A stretch of DNA of 64,000 nt from Podocnemis expansa (lineage: Eukaryota; Chordata; Testudines; Podocnemididae), in contig ML682014.1 of NCBI GenBank assembly GCA_007922195.1, positions 1,117,027-1,181,026 on the forward strand. Reading direction: 5' to 3'. How positions within the stretch are numbered: the first letter of the stretch is position 1; the number at the start of each line of letters is the position of its first letter. The position numbers were made by a program, and so were the translations under genes. Below are positions 57,636-64,000 of this stretch, piece by piece. The notes under the pieces were generated by a model. It had not been told where the DNA came from. It saw nothing but the letters and a program-made list of their open reading frames with translations, and searched no databases.

Positions 57636-59769
57636 CAGTTACTATTCATGTAGTAAGCATCACTCAAAAATGTAATACTAATCAGTAAATTAAAACATAC
57701 AGCACTAATAGCTGCAGCAGAAACCGTATTTTATTTTGGGGGCACTCTGATTTTTTTAAACTATTGGAATATTGGATCAATGTAAATTCCCCACCCCACC
57801 CCATGCTGCCGTCACCTATTATTTTTACAATTAGTTACTTGTCATTCTTGCATTTCAGGAAGCTGTTGCTTTCAGTAAGTGCCCCCCTCTCGTGTTCCCC
57901 TGAGCAGGTAACTGGAAATTGAGGTAATTACAGGAGAAGGTTTTCAAACACGCACATTTTCTAACTGACACATGCTCGGCTCTTGATGTGTTCTATGCCT
58001 GTTCTCATTAAATTTTATACACAGCAAACCTGAACAAAAAGCTTGTGCAGCGTTAGGGAACAATGATTCCTTTTTGCCATTAAAGAGATTTATGGAGAAA
58101 ATCACTTGAATCTGACAGTCACTGACATCAGTTCTTAGTTCATGAAAAGTGAGTGGGACCTGATGGATCCTTCTTCTTTCATCGGAAAGCTACTGTTTTT
58201 CTTGTTGCTGCAAGAGTGGGAAGAGACTAATGATCATGTTGATTAAAAAATCTTCCCTTTTACCTCAGTGATTTTTTTATAATATGAATAAAACAAAAAT
58301 CTGATTACATAGCTGAGAATATTTCATTAAAAACAAGTGCCACAGGACTCCTTTGCTTATTTTATTAGAAATAGGCTTTTCCAAGCATCTTTCCTAATGG
58401 AAAGTCTGTCGTATGAGAGATGCAGACATGAAATAAATACTCTGGTTTTCAAAAGGTGACCTCTGCATGTGTCCTAGCATCTTTAGACTTGCACATTCCT
58501 GTGCAAATGCTTTTCGTGCATCATCACCCGCACACAAAGGGGAGTAGCCTCTATCACTTATGTATGCAGGTGCTAGCATATTCACTGAGAAACCCAGTCA
58601 CTTAAATTTAACACCTGCCTGAAGCATGATCTTGACTTCATCCATTCACAGCATGATCCTTTTGAGCTGTCCACATAGGATGTGATTGCAGAATAGGGAT
58701 CTGATTGTGGAAACTGTCTATACGTTATCTGCTCCCCTTTCAGAATAGCTGTACTGAAGATTTTCTTCCCAAACCTCACCCCAGTGTGCACCATTACTCA
58801 TTTTCCTAGGTGCACTATGGGTGTCTCTCTAAATACCTAGTTACAAGTCTGACAGAAAACAGTAACCACTTTGCTAAAACTAAGGCATGTGCCATATGGA
58901 AACTCCTTTTTTCAGGAACTTGGCTGAAAAAAATTGTTGGCACCTAATACTTTCTAATAATCTTTCCAGTTCTGTCTCAATTAAATATAGGTCAAATCCA
59001 GAGGTCAGAACTGTACAGGTTCAGTGTGAAGACAGTTTAAAGCACTCTGTTTTAACCATGTTGATTCCTCCCTGTTTATTTTTGCATCTGGCTTCTAGGC
59101 CGTTGAGTCTGAGTAGGGACAGAAATATTTGTGTGTCAAAATTCAATTCTTACAACAGTATCATAGAGGTTTTCCTCTAAAACCGGATTAATATTTCTGA
59201 GCTTTATTTGTCTGTTGTTTTTAGTTTCAAGTTTCATATGTGACATGCTCTGCATGTGCCCATTCACATTTTTATTACATAATGCACACAAAAGACATGC
59301 CTATGGGGTATTCCCCAAATAAATTGACTTTGAGCTCAAGTGCCTTAATATTCAGAAGTCAATAGACTAGTGAATTTGGGTGCCCAAGTCAAGACACCTC
59401 ATATGGGCCAGATTTTCTGAAATCAATTCTGAACACTGTCTGAAAAGAGACCCCCTTTCTTAAAGACCCCTTCCTTAAAGACATTTCAGTTTGAGTAGCC
59501 AAAATTACTAATCACATGGAAATGTAGGCTGTGAACTTTAGTTTGAAAAGGTGTCCTACTACAGAAATATGGCGAAGAAAAGAATGAGGGACAGAAACAC
59601 TGCTTAATGGTTTTGTAACACCCCCTGATTCTGTGTGAACATTTCCACAGATTCTTTTAAACAGAATAAACCATTTCTCCTCAAAAATTGTCCAGCTGCC
59701 ACATGATTCATCAAAATCATGCCTGTCTGTGCTTTTGTTGATATCAAGTTCTTTAACATTATACTCATC
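57636..59769. other. Unassigned sequence; SINE-like fragment at 58336-58370
   Basis: aagtgccacaggactccttt at 58336 is a short piece of the SINE-like family in minus orientation. No gene is recognised elsewhere; frames are at most 97 codons. Confidence 0.35.
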
Positions 59770-60298
59770 AGCTATGTCCACATGTACATTGTTATTTCAG
59801 AATAACTTAATTTGAAATAAGTTATTTTGAAATAAAAATGTTATTTCAAAATAACCTAAATCGAAATAACTAAATATTAAGTCAAATTAAGGGAAAAGCT
59901 CAAAGCTAAATAGCATGTCCAAACACAGGACTTGCTATTTCACTTTAGGAGAGGGGCGCTATGGGAGGTGTGGCAACATGGCCCCCTCCCTGGGCCATGC
60001 CCCCATCCAATATAGGCTAAAAGGAAGGCACCCTGGGAAGGAGAGGGGCAAAAGTATTATTTCAAAATAATGGTTATTTCGAAATAACACGTCCAAAAGG
60101 CGTTATTTCAAAATAATCGTTTCGAAATAACAGCCGTTTCGATTTAAAGAAGGTTTAAGCTATTTCAAAACGACAGCTCTTATTTCGAAGTGCCGGAGCC
60201 CATCATTTCAAAATAAGAATACATCATGTGGACCTAATCTCTTTTATTTTGAAATAACCAGTGTTATTTCAAAATAAAAGAGACATGTGGACATCTAG
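59770..60298. mobile_element. Foldback DNA transposon (TTATTTCGAAATAA subfamily)
   Basis: The left end is AGCTATGTCCAC and the right end in reverse complement CTAGATGTCCAC, variants of the shared terminal motif. A perfect 16-bp palindrome GTTATTTCGAAATAAC lies at 60073-60088, with many TTATTTCAAAATAA relatives in both orientations. The centre (about 59930-60050) is less repetitive and contains aacatggccc, as in the element at 40563. No clear 3-bp duplication is visible. Confidence 0.72.
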
Positions 60299-62001
60299 AC
60301 TCGTATTTTTGTAGAACATCCTTTTCAATCACCATCAGGTTTTGAGGTTGAAGATATTTTTGGGATATCATGGGGAAATCTTGATCCTGAGTTTGATAGC
60401 AACCCTGATGACTGACTAATTAAAGATTTTAGCTTATCAAGCGTACTAGTTGGGCCCAAATCCAATGTCTTGATTTGCAGGCCCATCATTGCTTCAAGAC
60501 AGTTGGACACAAACATCCAAAGGAAGGTGAAAGGGAGTTAAAGAGATGAGGAGAGTCTCATAAGTTTATATATCTCTATACATATTTTATATTAGCGAGC
60601 TTTTACAGAATGTGCACACAAAACACACCATAAGGAAATAGGACTAGAAGAGAGATATGTGTTAATATTTACAGTTTTAAACTTTCATTGTTTTAGTGTC
60701 ACCCAAATTATTTAATTTTACAGAGTTTATCTTTTGACTGCATCTGTTCTTGAATTAAAATAGTTATTAAAAAGCCCCATTTGATCACATACTTGTGCTA
60801 TATTGTGCTTTAGTACCAAAAAAAAAAAAAAGTACAAGCTGCTCCTTCTGAAAAAAAGCATTTCATTTATTTATCTACAAACTTATGAGTGTATCTAGTG
60901 CTTGTGAAAGTGAAAGGGTGGCATCAAGTGCATGAGCATGAGCCAGATCTAGTCTGGGGAAGTCCCAGTGAAAGCTTCCCTGTGGTGTTGCAGCATTAAA
61001 GTGTCTGAATCTTGTCCATATTATCCTGCTGGACCTCTCCCTTGAGGACAGACTGCCAGTCATAATGAATTCATGCTGGTTTTCAGCTGTATGCAGTAGG
61101 GTCCAGGATAGGCCCTTGGGCATTTTATTCTTTGAAAGATCATAAATACAAAAAATGCTTCAAATCCATCCCTACATCTCTGCTGTATGCCCTATCTCCT
61201 CATAACTAATTAATAAAAGCTCTGTCCCACTTCTTTTACACTGGAAGTTTTCAAAACCAGTTTTTACATCCTCTGTATCCCAGAGAACGCGTGGTTAATT
61301 GGTACATTTCTTTAGTTTTTACATGAGAAGCTTTTTCAATAATTTTGTAAAATATCTTAACTCAACCAGAAGAGAGAATGTATCATTTATTTTGTCACTT
61401 GATAGAATTAGTTGCTCTTAGCTTACTGTAGCCATATAAAATATGAATGCAGTATTTTCTAAAGTGTCCTCTTTCCCTGAGATTAGAAAATTTAATTTGA
61501 AATTCTGTATTCACAAGTAATGCACTGGCTGAAGGCAAGCTGTAGAACAGATGACAAAGGTTATTACATTTTTGAAATTATATTTTAAGGACATTTAATA
61601 ACTGTGAAGAAAAGACCTTTATGAAAATGGAAATTGGCAGATTAAACAGTGAGTAACACAAAGTTCTTTTAAAAAACACAGTTACTTTTCCTATTATTTC
61701 TTAAAGGGCCAAGTTCTTGTTCCCACTAGGTAAAGGACAGTACTTCATTTGGGACCAGAGTTTAGCCAAAACAGCAGTTATATTCTGCAAAGTGGCTCTG
61801 AAAGGATTTCATAATGTTCTAGGCTTATTGTTTCTCAGTGATTTCCAGACACATTTTTAGCAGTTGTTCTAACTACCAGCCTCACAAACTCAGCTTGGGT
61901 TATGAAAATCCAGTAATGTTCTTCTGACTCATGCATGAATACCAACAATAAAGCTCCTCTGTGCCAAAGTCTGCTTTTGGTTGCACCTCTGCAACTTCAC
62001 T
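60299..62001. other. Unassigned sequence; A run at 60818-60831
   Basis: About 1.7 kb without a recognised gene or repeat. Confidence 0.4.
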
Positions 62002-62192
62002 GGATATGTCTACTCTTACAATTTAATTCGGATAAATAAGGATTAATTCAAATTAAAGTAATGCATGGCCACACTGGCTTTCATTAATTTGAACTAAGGA
62101 ATTCCTTAGTTTGAATTAATGAAAGCTAACTTTAGAGTTATAAAACCTTGCTTAACTTCAAAGTAATGGTTAATTTGAACTTATTAGTTTGA
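62002..62192. mobile_element. Foldback left half interrupted by CR1 (TTAGTTCGAACTAA subfamily)
   Basis: It starts GGATATGTCTAC, followed by ttaattcggataaataagg, ttcattaatttgaactaagg and ttagtttgaattaatgaaag, which pair as inverted repeats. At about 62193 the sequence switches to the CR1 3' tail. The right half is not in the window and presumably lies beyond the LINE. Confidence 0.65.
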
Positions 62193-64000
62193 ATTCATAG
62201 AATCATAGAATCCTAGGGTTGGAAGGGACCTCATAGGTCATCTAGTCCAACCCCCTGCCAGAGGCAGGACCACTCCCACTAAACCATCCCAGTCATGGTT
62301 TTGTCCAGCCGGGCCTTAAACACCTCCAAAGATGGAGACTCCACCACGTCCCTTGGCAGCTCATTCCAGTGCTTCACCGCTCGCCTAGTAAAAAAGTTTT
62401 TTCTAATATCCAGCCTTGACCTCCCTAACTGCAACTTGAGACCATTGCTCCTTGTTCTGTCCTCTGTTACCACCGAGAACAGTTGAGCTCCATCTTCCTT
62501 AGAGCATCCCTTCAAATATTTGAAGGTTGCTATCAAATCCCCCCTCAATCTTCTCTTCTGCAGACTAAATAAGCCTAATGCTTTCAGTCTTTCCTCATAG
62601 GGCTTGTGCTCCAGCCCTTTAATCATTTTGGTTGCCCTCCTCTGAACTCTCTCCAGTAGGTCCCTGTCCTTTTTGTAGTGGGGAGCCCAAAACTGAACAC
62701 AGTATTCTAGATGTGGCCTCACCAGTGCAGAATAGAGGGGAATGATCACATCCCTTGATCTGCTGGTAATACTTCTTTTGATGCAGCCAGTATGCCATTG
62801 GCCGTTTTGGCAGCAAGAGCACACTGCTGACTCATATCTAGCTTCCCATCCACCATGACCCCCAGGCCCTTTTCTACACTGCGGCTACTTAGCTGAATGT
62901 TTCCCAGCCTGTAGCAGTGCATGGGGTTTTTCCGTCCCACATGCAGGATTTTACACTTGTCCTTATTGAACTTCATAAGATTTTTATTGGCCCACTGTTC
63001 CAATTTATCTAGATCTCCCTGAATCCTGTCCTTGCCCTCCAACGTATCTACTGGTCCCCCCAGCTTGGTGTCATCCGCAAACTTACTGAGAGTGCAGTCT
63101 ATTCCATCATCTAGATCATTGATGAAAATGTTGAACAGAACCGGCCCCAGGACTGATCCCTGGGACACACCACTCGTGACTGGCTGCCAGCTAGACATGG
63201 AACCATTGATTCCTACACGCTGAAACCATTGATCTAGCCAGTTCTCTATCCACCTTATAGTCCACCTATCCAACCCATACTTCCTTAATTTGCCAATGAG
63301 AATGCTGTGGGAAACTGTATAAAAAGCCTTGCTAAAATCAAGGTATATCACATCAACGGTTCTTCCTGCATCCAGAAAACCAGTCATCTGCTCATAAAAG
63401 GAAATGAGATTGGTCAGGCATGATTTACCCTTGGTAAATCCATGCTGACTGTTCCTGATCACTTTATTTTCTTCTAAGTGTTTGAGGATGGATTCTTTAA
63501 GAATCTGCTCCATAATTTTGCCAGGGATTGAGGTGAGGCTGACTGGTCTATAATTCCCCGGATCCTCCTTTTTCCCTTTCTTGAAAATAGGCACTACATT
63601 TGCTTTTTTCCAATCCTCTGGCACCTCCCCTGTTCTCCATGAGTTTTGAAAGATAACGGCCAGCAGTGCTGCTATCTCATCGGCCAATTCCTTCAGCACC
63701 CTTGGATGCAGTTCGTCCGGCCCCATGGACTTGTACACATCCAGCTTCTTTAAGCAGTCTCTAACCTGACCTTCTGTCACCAAGGGCCTCTCTTCTTCTC
63801 TCCAATCTGCCATGCCCATGGTAGTGGGCTGGGAGCTGACCCTGCCTGTGAAAACTGAAGCAAAAAAAGCATTGAGCACTTCAGCTTTTTCTTCATCCTC
63901 TGTCACGAGGATGCCTGCCCCATTCAGCAAGGGACCTATACCATCCCTGATCCTCTTCTTATTATTAACATACTTGTAAACCCCTTCTTGTTATCCTTTA
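62193..64000 (-). mobile_element. CR1 LINE, 3' portion, continuing past the window end
   Basis: The 3' end lies at the left: in minus-strand reading the tail is ATTCTATGATTCTATGA, the octamer repeat typical of CR1. Before it comes a short 3' UTR of about 85 bp with the well-known GGACTAGATGACC-type segment (plus strand ggtcatctagtcca). ORF2 occupies the rest. The element is at least 1.8 kb in this window and is relatively well preserved. Confidence 0.92.
62279..64000 (-). pseudogene. CR1 ORF2 reverse transcriptase, frameshifted
   Basis: Reading from 63930 down, 394 codons carry RT motifs: GPDELHPRVLKE, NYRPVSLTSIPGKIMEQI, HGFTKGKSCLTNL, YLDFSKAFYTVSHSIL, GVSQGSVLGPVLFNIFIND and FADDTKLGG (the catalytic FADD near 63070-63081). 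The frame breaks near 62785-62788, apparently by loss of one base, and continues in another phase through [17 protein letters not shown] and [14 protein letters not shown] to the stop at 62279. A second single-base shift is likely near 63973-63977 close to the window edge. ORF2 encodes the enzyme for target-primed reverse transcription; this copy could not make it. Confidence 0.88.

Overview
The window looks like vertebrate nuclear DNA from a non-avian reptile, most likely a turtle. It is AT-rich, has no dense coding, and carries a well-preserved CR1 LINE, CR1 3' tails, CORE-SINE (MIR) relics, several hAT-type DNA transposons and a large set of foldback elements. I remember similar TTATTTCGAAATAA-type foldbacks from softshell turtle sequence, but the species call is inference. 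I found no host protein exon, tRNA, rRNA, CpG island or promoter. The window reads as an intergenic or deep intronic region shaped by transposable elements. A run of exactly 400 Ns (12321-12720) is an assembly gap.

Layout. 1-10.3 kb is mostly featureless, with one foldback relic and one small hAT element. 10.3-11.35 kb is a nested composite: a SINE-like repeat split by a 705-bp foldback that itself holds another copy of the same SINE-like repeat. 11.95-12.72 kb is a foldback arm running through a perfect 41-bp palindrome and GC-rich hairpins into the gap. 13-41 kb has scattered relics (hAT, Tigger-like, MIR, CR1 tails, an L2-like ORF2 relic, a second LINE C-terminal relic), three more foldbacks or fragments, and three GC-rich blocks I cannot classify. 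43.97-45.09 kb is the most coherent coding sequence: the 5'-truncated, still-open 3' end of a retrotransposon with a CCHC finger and a restriction-like endonuclease (R2/R4 group). 46-60.3 kb holds four more full-length foldbacks. 62-64 kb is a CR1 LINE on the minus strand inserted into a foldback and running off the window edge.

Two themes are the most interesting. First, more than ten elements share a terminal motif close to GGCTATGTCTAC. Four are flanked by perfect 3-bp duplications, and their interiors are packed with 14-16 bp palindromes centred on TCGA in at least three alternative spellings. Second, a SINE-like repeat present in many copies carries, on one strand, a hammerhead-ribozyme-like core (CTGATGA, a short stem, GAAA); one copy (11228-11268) has all core bases intact.

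The parts do not form an operon or pathway. Nested insertions give a relative order: SINE-like repeat, then foldback, then a further SINE-like copy at 10.3-11.3 kb, and foldback, then CR1 at 62.2 kb.
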